Below, piece by piece: positions 12,300 through 23,465 of a stretch of DNA of 64,000 nt. This stretch comes from Pyxicephalus adspersus. Taxonomy: Eukaryota; Chordata; Amphibia; Anura; Pyxicephalidae. The position numbers were made by a program, and so were the translations under genes. Below the pieces are notes generated by a model that worked only from the letters and a program-made list of their open reading frames with translations, was not told the DNA's origin and did not search any database. The stretch spans positions 156,199,101 through 156,263,100 of the forward strand of contig NC_092859.1 in assembly GCF_032062135.1 (NCBI RefSeq), in the 5' to 3' direction. Position 1 is the stretch's first letter; every line of letters begins with the position of its first letter.

Positions 12300-12558
12300 C
12301 TGTGTTTTCCAACCAGGGTTCCTCCAGAGGTTGCTGGGGATTCCTTGAGCAATGAGAAGTTTGTGATTCTCAGGTCAGTTTAGGTGATATCAATGATCAT
12401 TTTGGCTATCTGTAAGGGTGACATTCTTCCCACCGACCACTACACTAATGTACTGTGAGCTGTTATATAGTCTGGATATAGTAATTATAGTCAGGGTTCC
12501 CTGAAGACCTAAAGTTTTTTCAAGGGTTCCCCCATGGTAAAAAGGTCAAGAAACACTG
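12300..12558 (+). mobile_element. hAT-type MITE with CAGTGTTTCTCAACC ends
   Basis: The left end ctgtgttttccaacc and right end ggtcaagaaacactg form a diverged inverted repeat like the CAGTGTTTCTCAACC ends of Charlie-type hAT elements. Internal blocks (cagggttcctccagaggttg, gcaatgagaag, atcattttggctatctgtaa, gggttccctgaagacct) recur in order at 44498-44781. Flanks ctaaatct and ttagattt differ at three positions, all transitions, so an aged 8-bp duplication is possible. No coding capacity. Confidence 0.75.
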
Positions 12559-12960
12559 TTAGATTTTTGTCATCTGAGACGAGTTGTCATGCTCGTCACA
12601 GACAAAATCTAGCAAATGTATAGAGGTTTCCTGATGTCATTGGTCAATTCACCCTGGTGGACTGATGAGCAACAAAGGCGGGGATCTACTATGCTTTCCT
12701 TTAGAGAAGAGCACAGAGGATTGCCAATAGCTTGTCCTTCCCCCTGCCCACTACAAGTATAGAGAAATCTGATGTCTGTACAAGACACACTGCTGACTAC
12801 ACACATAGCTCAAACAAAAACCTACCTTCATTCATCAAACTAACTAAATTCCATCTCAAGATATCCGGAAGCACTTACCAAACCACTGTCATAGGTCACT
12901 TTACTGCTTTCACTAACCTAACTCTTAGCGATCAGTTTGGTTAAAAAATAAAATTAGTTA
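12559..12960. repeat. Possible old MITE with hairpin end
   Basis: Right after the hAT MITE, agatttttgtcatctgaga and gctcgtcacagacaaaatct form an imperfect inverted repeat over about 12560-12612. I do not know the family. The rest, to 12960, shows no other structure. Confidence 0.3.
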
Positions 12961-12974
12961 TAATTTTAACTTAT

Positions 12975-13137
12975 CCATCTTGGGGGAATCTTGGAGACCC
13001 ACCAAATCTGAAAATATTATTAGTTGGTAAATATTTTCAATACTGGACCAGATCCTTTTCAGGTTTCCTTGATCATCAAAGTTCACCCATGAAACTCCAT
13101 CTTCTTGATTCGTAGAGAGCTTTAATAAATCAGGCCC
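12975..13137. mobile_element. Palindromic MITE (GGGCCTGATTTA family), right part
   Basis: It contains actggaccagatcc, ttcaggtttccttgatcatc, gttcacccatg and terminal gagagctttaataaatcaggccc, the right arm of the palindromic element complete at 31008-31231. The left arm is degraded. Confidence 0.7.
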
Positions 13138-13193
13138 TTTGCCTTGGTGCTTTGGGGTACCAAATAAAAAAACTAAAATGCACCAATGCAGTT

Positions 13194-13915
13194 TGTCACA
13201 CTTGGGGGGACAGGGCTACTTAGGGGAGCTACAGCTTGCACAGAAGCGGTGTGAGCCATGAGAAGGGCGAAGGCGCAGAGTCTAAACAGTAACCAGGTCT
13301 TCTGCAGAGCCCCTGATGGTGAGGATGTTGCGCTGCTGGTTACTGCCAAGTTGCGGTCCTTGGGCACAGGCGGGCAAAACACTGTACTAAATACCAAAAC
13401 AGAAGGATAGTCAAGGAAGACCGAGGTTGAGGCAGGCAGCAAGCAAGAGAGGTCAGGTCACAAGCCTGGGGCAAATACCAGGGATCCAAGAAATAGCCAC
13501 CGGTGACACAGGGGCCACCGTAGACGAAGGAACATAGGAAGCAACAGGACGTGCAGGTGCCACAGGATTACAGAGACAGACAAGAACACTGGAACAGCAC
13601 AGGGAAGTTGGCTAGAAACCAATAGATTGGACAATGAGGGGTTAACACAGAAACTGGACAGGGGAAATGCTGGGTTAAGCAATAGGTAGACAGGAACTAC
13701 CTCAACAGAACTAGGGGCTCAGCACTAATAGAGACTTGTTGCACGAACCCTGAGTGCTGTGTCTGAGCTAGCTAAATAGCCAGGGATGGTCAGGAGGCTA
13801 TTTTCTGATTGGCCGGCGAAACTGATAAAGCTTGCTAGCGAAGGCACGCCCTGAGTCAGAGCTGCCCGCATGCGCAAGAGAGGTGCATTTTAGTGAGGAA
13901 GAAGTAATTGTGACA
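13194..13915 (-). mobile_element. Solo LTR, TGTCAC...GTGACA, 722 bp
   Basis: The block begins TGTCACACTTGGGG and ends taattGTGACA, the short inverted termini (TG...CA) expected of an LTR. The flanks cagtt (13189-13193) and cattt (13916-13920) agree at four of five positions, compatible with an old 5-bp target duplication. It is homologous to 1-323 and to 59690-60387 (opposite strand). A TATA-like box sits in the minus-strand sense. No internal retroelement genes adjoin it, so it is read as a solo LTR. Confidence 0.8.
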
Positions 13916-14573
13916 CATTTAAATATATCAGGATCATTGTGCGCAGTACTCAGCAATGCTCACTGCAAACCATTCAATCAAAGGATAAAGAGGGAAAATA
14001 CCATTTTACCATGAAGGGAACCATAGCATTACTTTCAGCGTATCCCCCATTACAAGTCTAATGAACCAGGTGGAAAGGAGAAAATGGTGAGGAATGCCTT
14101 ACCCGTGGCCGCTTAACTTCAATCCCAATCCTCCAGGCTGAAAAACCTACAGAAATGTGAAGCTGAGTATCTGGAATGTGCCACCATTCTCCACCAACTG
14201 ATATAGAAATCCTCAACTTCTGTTCACATCCACTTTGTGTCATCATTGTAAAAAATAAATAAATAAATAAAGTATACAGCTCAGTGTGTATTTATTTGTA
14301 GTTACAAAATCTGTACAGTTCTAACATATTGCTTCATTAGTGTGTCACTGTCTCACTTGTTCACATAAATCTTCCCCACAGTTATACACACTTTTCTCTC
14401 TTTTGTATTTAGCACTATGTCCAATTGGTCAATTAGATTTCCACAGTTAAGGAACAAACACCAAAATTTGTTCATCAGTGGTTTTTAGATTCAGTACATT
14501 CAGATTTCAGAATTTTTGGACTAGTTTAGACGAATGACCCTAGAACTGAACTAAGGACCTAATAGTGTTCAAT
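13916..14573. other. Unannotated DNA with an (AAAT)n run
   Basis: An (AAAT)n microsatellite lies at 14250-14272. Nothing else was recognised. Confidence 0.5.
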
Positions 14574-14890
14574 AGCAGTGGTTGTCAACCTTTCGGACCT
14601 TGTGGACCACTAAGTTCACAGAATACGGACCACGCATGTACCTGTGTGTCACTTAAAGGGGAAGAATCTTCCTCCAGAATGACGTCATGATGCGAGAACC
14701 CGCCCATTCCCGCCAGAACAGCCCTGTGCTATTGTCCCCCCCCCCAAGATGTTTAGCAAGCAGGTCTGAGCCTGCGATGGGAGAGTGAGCAGGTTGTGTC
14801 CATACGGGGGACATAGCCACACACCACCGGTTGGCTGTTCTATAGTATATAAAAAAAATCAACATGCAACATCTAAAGTTCAACATTTAG
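14574..14890 (+). mobile_element. hAT-type element, left end (CAGTGGTTGTCAACC)
   Basis: The block starts gcagtggttgtcaaccttt, the CAGTGGTTNTCAACC end of Charlie-like hAT elements, followed by cggaccttgtggaccacta. A C10 run interrupts it at 14736-14745. No matching right end was found, so the downstream limit is approximate. Confidence 0.55.
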
Positions 14891-15765
14891 AGCCAAGGGT
14901 CTCACCAGCTGGGTTTACATGGTTATTAAGCCCATTCTTATGACATATCAATGTTCCAAAAATATTTACACCCCTGTTGATGCCCTCGGCCCCACAGGAG
15001 CCCCCCTGGTCCATCATGGTCAAAAAACTGTACAGCATGTGAATGATCCTTGTTCTTTCTATGGCTGTGCTATTTGTTTGTACAATGTGAATGAATAAAA
15101 TCAATTTGGTAGATTCCTGCACTGGCTCACATTACTATCTGATGAGTAATCTTACTGTTGCTAATGGAATGTTGATGTTATTGTACTGTTGCATAAAATG
15201 TACAGGTCTGTAGTACACATTATTAAAAATCTTAATGAAACACTACATTGCTGAACATTTAATTAAGGTATTTAAGAAAGAATTTCTGAAACATAATTTC
15301 ATGCGGATATTCCCTCTTAGAGCGGCCCAGGTTTATTAATATAATTAGGCTTATCTTAAACTGCTTATTTTGCTGGAGATATGATTTTTCATATTACGGG
15401 TATCAGCTCTCCGTTACTGCTTTCGAGAGGGAAGAGAGATGTGGAATTGAGAAACTTTGTTAGAACCGGAATATGGCTCAAAGTTCTGATAGGGCACAGC
15501 CAGTAGTATGGACCATTTTCCAGTCCTTGTAACCTTTGGTAGAATGACTCATCATTGCCATCATTTGAAAAGTTGGAGGCAGACTGCAAAAAATATAAAA
15601 GGGTCTGAAAAAGTGTAAAACATTAAATAAATATATATAATTATAAATATAAAGTTCATAAAATAAATACATTTATTCTGTACTCTAGCATAAATCAATG
15701 AGGTCTAGTCTCATGTTCTTACTACTATACTGTATTATACATTTATTGTAGTTACTTTCCACTCA
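14891..15765. other. Unannotated DNA
   Basis: It contains ctcaccagctgggtttacat, an aatgaataaaatc tail-like run near 15091, and otherwise AT-rich sequence. It could be more of the preceding element. No gene is supported. Confidence 0.35.
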
Positions 15766-15895
15766 CTCAAGCTCTCGACAACTGGGTGATCCAGAAAACC
15801 TGAAAATGATCTGGTCCAGGAGTGAATATATTTTGCAAACTAATAGCAAATATTTCTTAACATGCATTAAATCCATTGCAGGTTTGCAGAATTTC
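15766..15895. mobile_element. Palindromic MITE fragment (GGGCCTGATTTA family)
   Basis: Central blocks actgggtgatccag, aaacctgaaaatgatctggtc, taatagcaaat and aatccattgcaggtttgc match the core of the complete copy at 31008-31231. Both termini are missing. Confidence 0.65.
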
Positions 15896-16371
15896 CCAAT
15901 ATAGTCTATAGGACTGATGAGACTGGTATCATGCTTAAAATCATATCTTTCTCATATTATAACAAAACCATCAAAAACTACTACTGCCAACTTTTCAAGT
16001 AACAGATCAAAGTGGAGATCAAACCGGCGGTGCTGGTGTCTATAGTTAACCTGGCATCTTGGTTTCTGGTTGAACTTTTTTTGGAGGACAATATCATAGG
16101 GTCTATAAATCTTGTAGTGTCCAGTATTGTAACATTAGTTCTACTCCTTAGCTGTCAGATCTGTCAGATTTCTATGCGACTGGGATACTATGTGCAATTG
16201 GGTATACAGCACATATTTTTTTACAATAAGCAGATTTTTAACTTTTATTAATACAACAAACTATACTTTTAACTTCCATGTGTGATAAGTTCTAAAATCA
16301 AGTCCTGTGTCAAGTTCAATAGTCTTTTGTGTTAAATGCTTCATGAGTATGTTTATTCTTTTCATGGTAGG

Positions 16372-16917
16372 TGTTAGGAGACCAGGAAGGAAGGAGAACA
16401 AAGAAATAGTAGCTCCTTCCCTTTAGCCGTGCAGCCGGAGATGTATCTTCTCTGCACCCCCAGCACTATGAGGCCGTGCATGGCTGAAAGAGGATTTCAG
16501 GAGCGGATTAGTCCCTGGCTTCATCCTGCGCTATCATTGGGGCTGCTGGGACTTTATAGCCCCTCTGCTCCCAGATTTACTGTTGCGGACTTTGCTTGCT
16601 TCTGACCCTGTGACAGTATGTTACCTGTCCTTTACATTTCCCTGCGAACCCCACTCTACCTCGTCTTTACCCCTGGATACCTCGTCTGGTGGACTAATTA
16701 CTCATGTGTGACCTCTGGCTCTGTATTCTGGACCTGGAATCCTTTGCACTGCATTATCTATGGGCTCCTGATCCTCTGCCAGTACTTCCAGAAACGCTAT
16801 CCCTTGTGCATAGTCCTGGGGGCAACCATGTGCTGGGATAGGGGCTTATTTTAGGTAAAGAGTGTGGCAGTAGATTTAGGGACTGATGTCTGATAAGCAC
16901 TGGTGCAGGGCCTTACA
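16372..16917 (+). mobile_element. Solo LTR, TGTTAGGAG...CCTTACA, 546 bp
   Basis: It starts TGTTAGGAGACCAGG and ends gcagggCCTTACA. Flanks gtagg (16367-16371) and gtggg (16918-16922) agree at four of five positions, as expected for a 5-bp LTR target duplication. The segment ggctgctgggactttatag holds a TATA-like box that fixes the sense as plus, and it is conserved in the inverted copy near 54.53 kb. The 78-codon open frame inside (16618-16854) lies wholly in the LTR and is not a gene. Confidence 0.8.
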
Positions 16918-16922
16918 GTGGG

Positions 16923-17154
16923 GTTTAGGAAGCTGCAACAATGCTGCCAGTATATAAAAGGCTCTCATAAGTTATATACTACACATTCCTCTTGGGTGAA
17001 TATGTGCATGCCTATCCTATTCAATCACTCAGGTATCCAAAAGAGTTAACATGTAAAAGAAAAAAAAAAAAATCTATAAACTAAAGGATGAAAGTAGAAG
17101 AGAAAGAAAACAAAAGTTGCTGGATTCTCAGCAGAAGCAAGAAGGTAGCGAAGC
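16923..17154. other. Unannotated DNA with an A-rich run
   Basis: Only an oligo(A) stretch near 17055-17072 stands out. Confidence 0.4.
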
Positions 17155-17310
17155 ATTTTTACAGAAAGGAGATAATTACAACTCACCCTTAATTATTGTT
17201 GTTGTGCATTGTAATTATTACAGGAACGACTCACAATTATTGTAGAGAAGCTGTGTAATTACTACAGTTCTTTATTCTTCTGCAATGCCTGCACGAGGTG
17301 AGATCTGAGC
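17155..17310. promoter_or_regulatory. Candidate conserved non-coding element with homeodomain-type sites
   Basis: Dense TAATTA-type motifs occur in unique sequence: gataattaca, cttaattattg, GTAATTATTACAG (17211-17223), caattattgtag and GTAATTACTACAG (17255-17267). The last two listed GTAATTA boxes are a 13-bp direct repeat with one change. Flanking non-AT-rich sequence (aatgcctgcacgaggtgag) argues against simple AT drift. Enhancer function is inference. No comparative data are available here. Confidence 0.4.
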
Positions 17311-18127
17311 TGGCAGAACAGGAAGATGTCTAGAAGAGAAACGACTTATATCTAAATACTGATTTCTACCGGGGCATGAAAGCTGCACACTATGCTTCTA
17401 TACAACGTACCCAAAGTTTAGGGACCATTTGCACGGATTCCATTATAACACATAAATTTGTGTTATAATGTCCAATGCCCACATTGCTGTCCTTCCTCAC
17501 AGCAAGCCTTTCGGAAAGTCTGGACAAAGCAAATGTCTATTTTTATTTTGATCCAATGCGTTTTATGGGCTTGTTTTTACCACAATATATATAAAAGTGC
17601 ATAAATAGATGCAAATAATAATGTGTGTTTTTTATCCTAATGCAAGCATTGAACTGCAATTTTTTTTGCAATTGGGGTTCTCTGTAGGTTTTCTTTTTCA
17701 CCTCACTTTTTAATTCCTATAAAAAGAAATAAATACAATAAAATGAATGGTGCGTTAAAATACAGCATATCTACATTTTTCCACCAATACAAGGCTTGTG
17801 ATGTCTATGTTGCATGTAGAAAATATATATTTTTTTTGTATCCTAGCATTGGGGCTGATTTGGATGTTACTGCCCAATACTATCCAAAGCACCTGGAATG
17901 AAGAAGCCCTGAATTGCCATTCAAGTCAATGGAAAAGCATTGAAATGCACAACAGAGGTGTTTTGTGCGGGGCAAGGAGCCCCTGTATGCCAACCTGGCA
18001 TGTGCTCTTCTTCATTACCCAAAAAGCAAATCTAGAAAGTTAGAGAGATAATGGCTGCAGGACACATGGACTCCAAGATGCTAATCTGGGAGTTGCATGG
18101 CCTGTTCCTGCTTATTATCCTTTTCAT
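17311..18127. other. Unannotated AT-rich DNA
   Basis: No repeat or coding feature was recognised. Open frames are short. Confidence 0.4.
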
Positions 18128-18409
18128 TGCTCCGAGGTTAGCACTCTGGCCCTTGTAGTGCTAGGTTCCAGGTTCGAATCTCAGTCAGGACAATATCTGC
18201 ATAGAGTTTGCAGGTTCTCCTTGTGTTTGCATGGGTTTCCTCCCACATTTCAAAAACATGCAGTTAGGTTAGCTGGCCTCCCCCCTAAAATTGACCCTAG
18301 ACTTTGGTAATGACATATGAATTTGGTAGGGACATTAGATAGTGAACCTAATTGAGAGAGAGCTAGTGACATGATAAAATGTTGGCGCTATATAAATACT
18401 GCGTAATAA
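18128..18409 (+). mobile_element. tRNA-derived SINE
   Basis: The head has gaggttagcactctgg (A-box-like) and ggttcgaatct (B box), the two parts of an internal RNA polymerase III promoter. The body (gagtttgcaggttctcc, catgggtttcctcccac, cagttaggttagctggc, gggacattagat) and the tail ggcgctatataaata...taataat follow. It matches 31277-31612 (minus), 10097-10163 and the tail at 60388-60433. It encodes nothing and is mobilised in trans by a LINE. The tRNA part is diverged and is not a functional tRNA gene. Confidence 0.85.
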
Positions 18410-20639
18410 TATGAAAACATAGTTCACAAGTTTTTCTTTAGGCTTATAAAGGTGACCATACAGTACCCTAAACCCAACTTTTTTAATTTTAATTTTCCTT
18501 CATCTTCATGTTCATCTTTGTCTTCATCCAGAACCACAGCTCAGACATCTCAGCTTACTGCAAACTCAGTATGTGATGTACAATATTCTGACACACTTAT
18601 TAGATGGAAACTATTACTTTGGTCGCACTTTAAAGAAAGGTCAAAGGGCATATAAATTCATGATCTTTATTGGGCTAAAAATGCATTGCATGGACAGGCA
18701 TTGGTGTGAACAGGCTCTAAACCTGACCATATAGGTACAGCTGAATAAACCCAGAATAAGACTAAGAGAAGGACTCCAAAGGTTTGTGAAAAAAGGGGAT
18801 GCAGAGCCTCCTAGAATACTCACATCACTCGTTCCAGGAGGCTTCCGGCTGCTCAGAGGGTTTATTTCCTGTAATGGGAAATGGCAAACACATGCACAGG
18901 TGAGTACATCTTTTACCTGTGGAAGAGATGGCAGCAGGATGTGTGAGGTTGATGAGAAAAAGGCCGGCAGAGGTAATGTGACCTAATGATTTCCCATCAG
19001 ATGCCATAAGACACTTTCAGATTTTGTGTAATCAATGCCTTGAAGGGTCAAAACTGTTTTGGTGGCACAAGGGGACCTACAAAATGTTAGGTAGATATTT
19101 TGAGTTGGAATTTGAGTACAACTGTACCTAGAACTGAAAAGTAGCTAGCTAATAATAAATAAAGCTGAAAACAAATATCCTCACCAAATAGAAGACAAAA
19201 GTATATGAAAAGTATAATGGACTATGAAACTAACATATACCTTTTATATCTATATATCACTTCAAATGGCTCCTGAGAAAGCAGTGTACCTACCACTCCT
19301 GGCAGTTGTTCTCATCACCTTTTTCCTCTACTTGGGAATGTTTTTACCATACATTAGATAAAACGAACAAGCTACCTTTTAAAAACAGCCATTTAGTTTT
19401 GAGACATTCCAAACATATGTCATTTGTATAATTGTAGTTAATAAAAAGAAATGCAATTATTTATTTGCTGTATATAGTCCAGGGATCCATTTCAGTTTTT
19501 GGGTCAGACCCGTTTAATGCCTTTGAAGTTCTTAAATAAAAGGAGATCTCCAGCCCTTGACTCAACTTGTATTGTTGAAATTGCACTTAATTTCATTTGT
19601 CCGATCCGGTCACATTATAGGAGAACAATAAACCTGATTTGGTTTAGAGCAACCAATCATATCCATTATACACCTTTCAATTTCTAAGACATGTCTGAAT
19701 ATAACTGACAGCTATAAGGCAATTCTAATAGTTCATTTCATTTTGAAAGATGGTCTTAGTAATCCGAGTCTAAAGAACTAAAATGATCCTCCGCCACCAA
19801 TCAGCTTCCAGTTGCCATTTTTTAGAGCTTGTTTAAAAGAGAAATACAGAACTTTACACTATGGGACAAGCTATGGGACTAGGAATACTCTACTCTGATA
19901 TTAAAGTTTTTTATGTGCTAGAAGTTCAATTTCAAATGTCCAAAACCTGCAAAAAGGTTTAATTTAATGTTATTTGTATCTACAGTACATTGTTCTGCAA
20001 CTGATCTTACTACCAACTGTTCACATTATTACATCACGAATAATTCACTTATACATGAGATAAGGCTTTGTTGACTTTAACCATCCAAGAAAAACTGATT
20101 GCTTGCATGTGATTGGGCCCTCCTTAAATCATTTTTAATAAATCCAATGGATGCCACATTCCTAATATCTTGAAAAGAGAAAGTATAAAAGGAGCACCAG
20201 TAGGATTCCATTCAATTTTCCAAAATACATTTTTTTTTATTAAAATGTTTTTAGTTTTTTTTTTAACTGGTATTATATTCCAATTCAAGACTTTTTTGAG
20301 TTAATTTGAGTCCCATTGGCAGCTGCTGGTAATCCCCTGTATCCGTCTGCTCCTAGTTGCATCATTGTTCCAATGCTTTGCGGTTACCTACGTTCAATCA
20401 TTTACTGAGGAAGCAGAGTAGTGCTGTGAAACGTGTCGAAAATAAATTCTACTAATACACATCTGTGAAGTTTTGCGAGGTTGAATGTGATCTGCAAAGT
20501 GTTCTTATGATTTTTGCACCATGTGATGTAATTATTATATAGGGACCTTGCTTTATTTTGGGAGATTATTTCATTTTCTGTCCAGTTTTTATTGAAATGT
20601 GTCTGTTTCTATCTTTTCTCTTTTGTTGTCAGGGTATTC
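18410..20639. other. Unannotated AT-rich DNA with one GAAACGTGTCG module
   Basis: At 20404-20438 the plus strand reads ctgaggaagc followed by gaaacgtgtcg, a module shared with 3922-3955 and 35748-35782. Otherwise there are T-rich and A-rich runs and no gene. Confidence 0.4.
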
Positions 20640-21640
20640 TTTGTAACTTAGATTTTTAGCACATTTAATAAGCTAAGTGAATTATTCATTGCAAGGTGAT
20701 AATTTACCCAGTTAAATGAACAGCATAAATTCCCTCGGCATTTAAGTCTCATGGGAAACATAGCTGCCTATGTTCATATTTTATGGATTATTTCTCTATA
20801 TTGTACGCCCATGGAGTCAAATCACAACAGGAAGAGAAGGACATCTTAAATCTCAGCATTTCTTACATCAGCTCATTTCACCCTTGCAATGTGTAAAAAG
20901 ACCAAAACTTTGTAAACCGCTGTTTTCCTGACCCATAAACAACAAGCCTAGCAACTAAAACTTGCAAAAAAATTAGCTTAGCTTGTCTGAAGAAAAAAAA
21001 ATGAAAGGGAAAAGGCTGTTTTCCTGGGTCAGCAAATGTTCACAGTTTTTGATAGATCTCTTCTATTACATCTGAAGAAATGAATTATGAGCCGAGAGAG
21101 AAAGGCGAATATGTATATAGCATTGCTCCTTCCCACTGGGGATTACCTCGTCTGGCTTTCCAGTACTGTGGATGGTGAAAACAAGGTTACACCGAGCTAA
21201 GAATGCTTTTTTTTTTGTTTGTTACAGTGTTAGGGGCGCCGGGTGAAAATGCTGTGCTCAATTGTATTCTGTCACGCCTGTAATAGCAATTTTGTTGTAA
21301 ATGTGATTGCAATGGAAAATCTGGGGTCACTACCACTCTGCTCTCGTGACTCCTCTCTACAATGAATTAGAAGAAAAATATAAGACGTTGTACATTATTC
21401 TGTGCCATCAGAGCAAAATTCTGAAGCTGTTATTTCTCTTTTGCTATTTTTTCCTCTGATAATAATGGTTGAAATTGCTTTGCTGTCAATCACAGCTTGT
21501 AGAATTAGCTAGTTGGAATTCATTTACTTTCCTCGAGGACTTGAGATCTGGAGATAACTTGGCAATGGGTTTCCGTTACCATGGAAGAGAAAACAACCTG
21601 TTAACATGATTTGTGTGTACAAAAACCACCGGTATAGGAA
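20640..21640. promoter_or_regulatory. Candidate conserved non-coding region with a PBX/MEIS motif
   Basis: This ~1-kb region has no detectable repeat similarity in the window. It contains CTGTCAATCA at 21483-21492, the exact complement of the TGATTGACAG PBX-MEIS composite site, plus caatgaattag, ataataatggttg and gaattcatt nearby. The balanced composition with long runs free of low-complexity sequence (about 21280-21600) resembles vertebrate conserved elements. Conservation is unproven. Confidence 0.35.
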
Positions 21641-21672
21641 TTGTATTATCCTTGTCAGATTACTGATAGCTC

Positions 21673-21963
21673 TATCCTTTTATGTCTACATTGCCTAACC
21701 AACTGGTGTTGCCTGGAATTTTGGGTCCATCCTTTTATATTGATATTATTTTACCAACTGGTGTCACCTAGAATTTTGGGTAGTTTCATCCTTTTATGTT
21801 GATATTGTCTTACTAACCGGTGTCTTACTAACCGGGGTAATGCCATCTTTTTATATGGACATTGCCCTACTATGACAGGTGCTGCCTAGAATATTGGGTA
21901 GCTCCATTTTTTTTGTCGACATTGCCCCAAAACGATTGATATTGCCTAGAATTTGGGGGTCCA
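21673..21963 (+). repeat. Five-unit minisatellite, ~55-61 bp period
   Basis: Five diverged units follow the pattern tccttttatgtNgacattg, cctaccaactggtgt, tgcctagaattttggg and tagctcca. Unit starts are near 21675, 21730, 21789, 21848 and 21907. The third unit carries a short internal duplication (cttactaaccgg twice). Confidence 0.8.
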
Positions 21964-22350
21964 AATCAGGATTCTCAGAATGTGACTCGGTTCCATGATA
22001 TTTATTACATGTACATTGACAATACAAAAATCAGATATCAATCTGAACCAAACGTTTTCTGATTCTAGTAGAGTAGGGTAGTGTTTTTTTTGGACCTAGA
22101 GGGGGCTTCTGCTAGGCTAGCAGATCATAGTCTAGAATTAATTATCTTCCCAGCGGTCCAGAGTCCAAAATGGTTTGTTGGTGATGAAATTGTTTACATC
22201 ACATTAGTTCTTGCTATCCTGGTGTCCTTAATTTATGGTCAACCAATGTCTTCTTATAACTTGTTCAAACACTTTATTGTGTCTCCTCCTAGGAGTCATT
22301 TGTTCTGACTTACCCATCTGTAGAACTTTCATGGCCATACCTGACACATT
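21964..22350. other. Unannotated DNA
   Basis: A 75-codon open frame spans 22081-22308, but it has no family motif and no context. Nothing was assigned. Confidence 0.4.
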
Positions 22351-22570
22351 GGGCTTGAATTATTAAAGTTCTTGAAAACTGGAGAAGACAGACTATCATG
22401 GGACAATGTGGGGGATCCAATAAACCTGGAATGGATCCCGTCCAGGATTCAAAACATTTGCCACCTAATAGTAAACAATTTTTTAAGAAATCCATTACAG
22501 GATTGCTGGATCACCTAGGTTTTGCAACAATAGTCTATCTTCTTTAATCTTGGAATGCTTTGATAAATCC
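22351..22570. mobile_element. Palindromic MITE, near full length
   Basis: It starts gggcttgaattattaaag and ends ttggaatgctttgataaatcc. The two arms are complementary around the centre (aactggagaagacagactat...tagtctatcttctttaat; ggatccaataaacctggaa...attgctggatcacc). It has the same organisation and length (~220 bp) as 31008-31231. Confidence 0.75.
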
Positions 22571-23274
22571 TATTGTATCTTAAAAAGGAATGCAGAATCA
22601 GCTCTTTGAACAGATTTGCACTTGATATTTTAGATTTAATAAACCTTTAAGGAACCTAACAATAGTGCTTCAACCATATTTGCAGAGATAAGGGAATGCA
22701 AACTCTTGCTAACTGGCCTAATAATGCTTTGGCATCAGCAAAATGTAACACAAAATGGAATCTCACTGCTAAATCACTAAAAGAGAACTTTCCTAAAATA
22801 CATGTTATGTATTCTATAAAACAGAATACACCAATAATGATTCAACAAACAATCAATATGTCCAAGATTAAACTCAAGGAATATTCATTGTTTTACCAAA
22901 GATTGGAATGTCACCATTGCTAGCTTTGAAACGTTTTATTAATTACAAACTAAGCAGCTGTTGAATGCCCACTGCTTCCTTTGGAGCTCAATTGATGAAA
23001 AGAATGGCATTTACAATGCTTGATTAGTTTTACAGTCAAAGTCAGTTGAGAAAGGACCTTAGAAGCAGACCTTAACCTTTGAAGAAGTTTTGTTTACTGA
23101 CACCCCACCTCATCCCTAATAGACAAAGCAAAAGAACTACAAAAAACTGTAGAAAATAATTGTTAATTGACTGACCTCTTGTTTCTATACTGTAAGAGAT
23201 CATATCACTTACCATATTCCCAGCAAGATCCCAACAAATGCTTAGTAGGACAAATCTCATGAATAACATTTCTC
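22571..23274. other. Unannotated DNA
   Basis: No recognisable repeat. Open frames are short. Confidence 0.4.
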
Positions 23275-23465
23275 TGTAAGTGCCAAGGTCACTGAAGTTT
23301 CTTTGCTAGAAAGTGCTGTATTCTTTGGCTGGTGCCCCACTCTTCCTTCTTTTATCATTGGTAGTAAAGCCTTGAATTCCATTTGTTACTCTACCGTCAC
23401 CACCACAACCAGGGGGAGAGTATGTGATGTTGGCTGGTGGGCAAGAAGGCTTTCCAAAAGAAGAG
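23275..23465 (+). repeat. Block A1 of a local A-B-B-A-B duplication
   Basis: It shares ctgtaagtgcca, ttggctggtgc, gccttgaattccatttg, cagggggagagtatgtgatg and gggcaagaaggcttt with block A2 at 25690-25938. It is interrupted at 23466 by an LTR and resumes at about 24203. Confidence 0.7.

Noticed and set aside
18160..18185. Possible tRNA gene (B box ggttcgaatct)
   Set aside because: It is the promoter part of a SINE. No complete cloverleaf is present, and the same body and tail recur in other copies.
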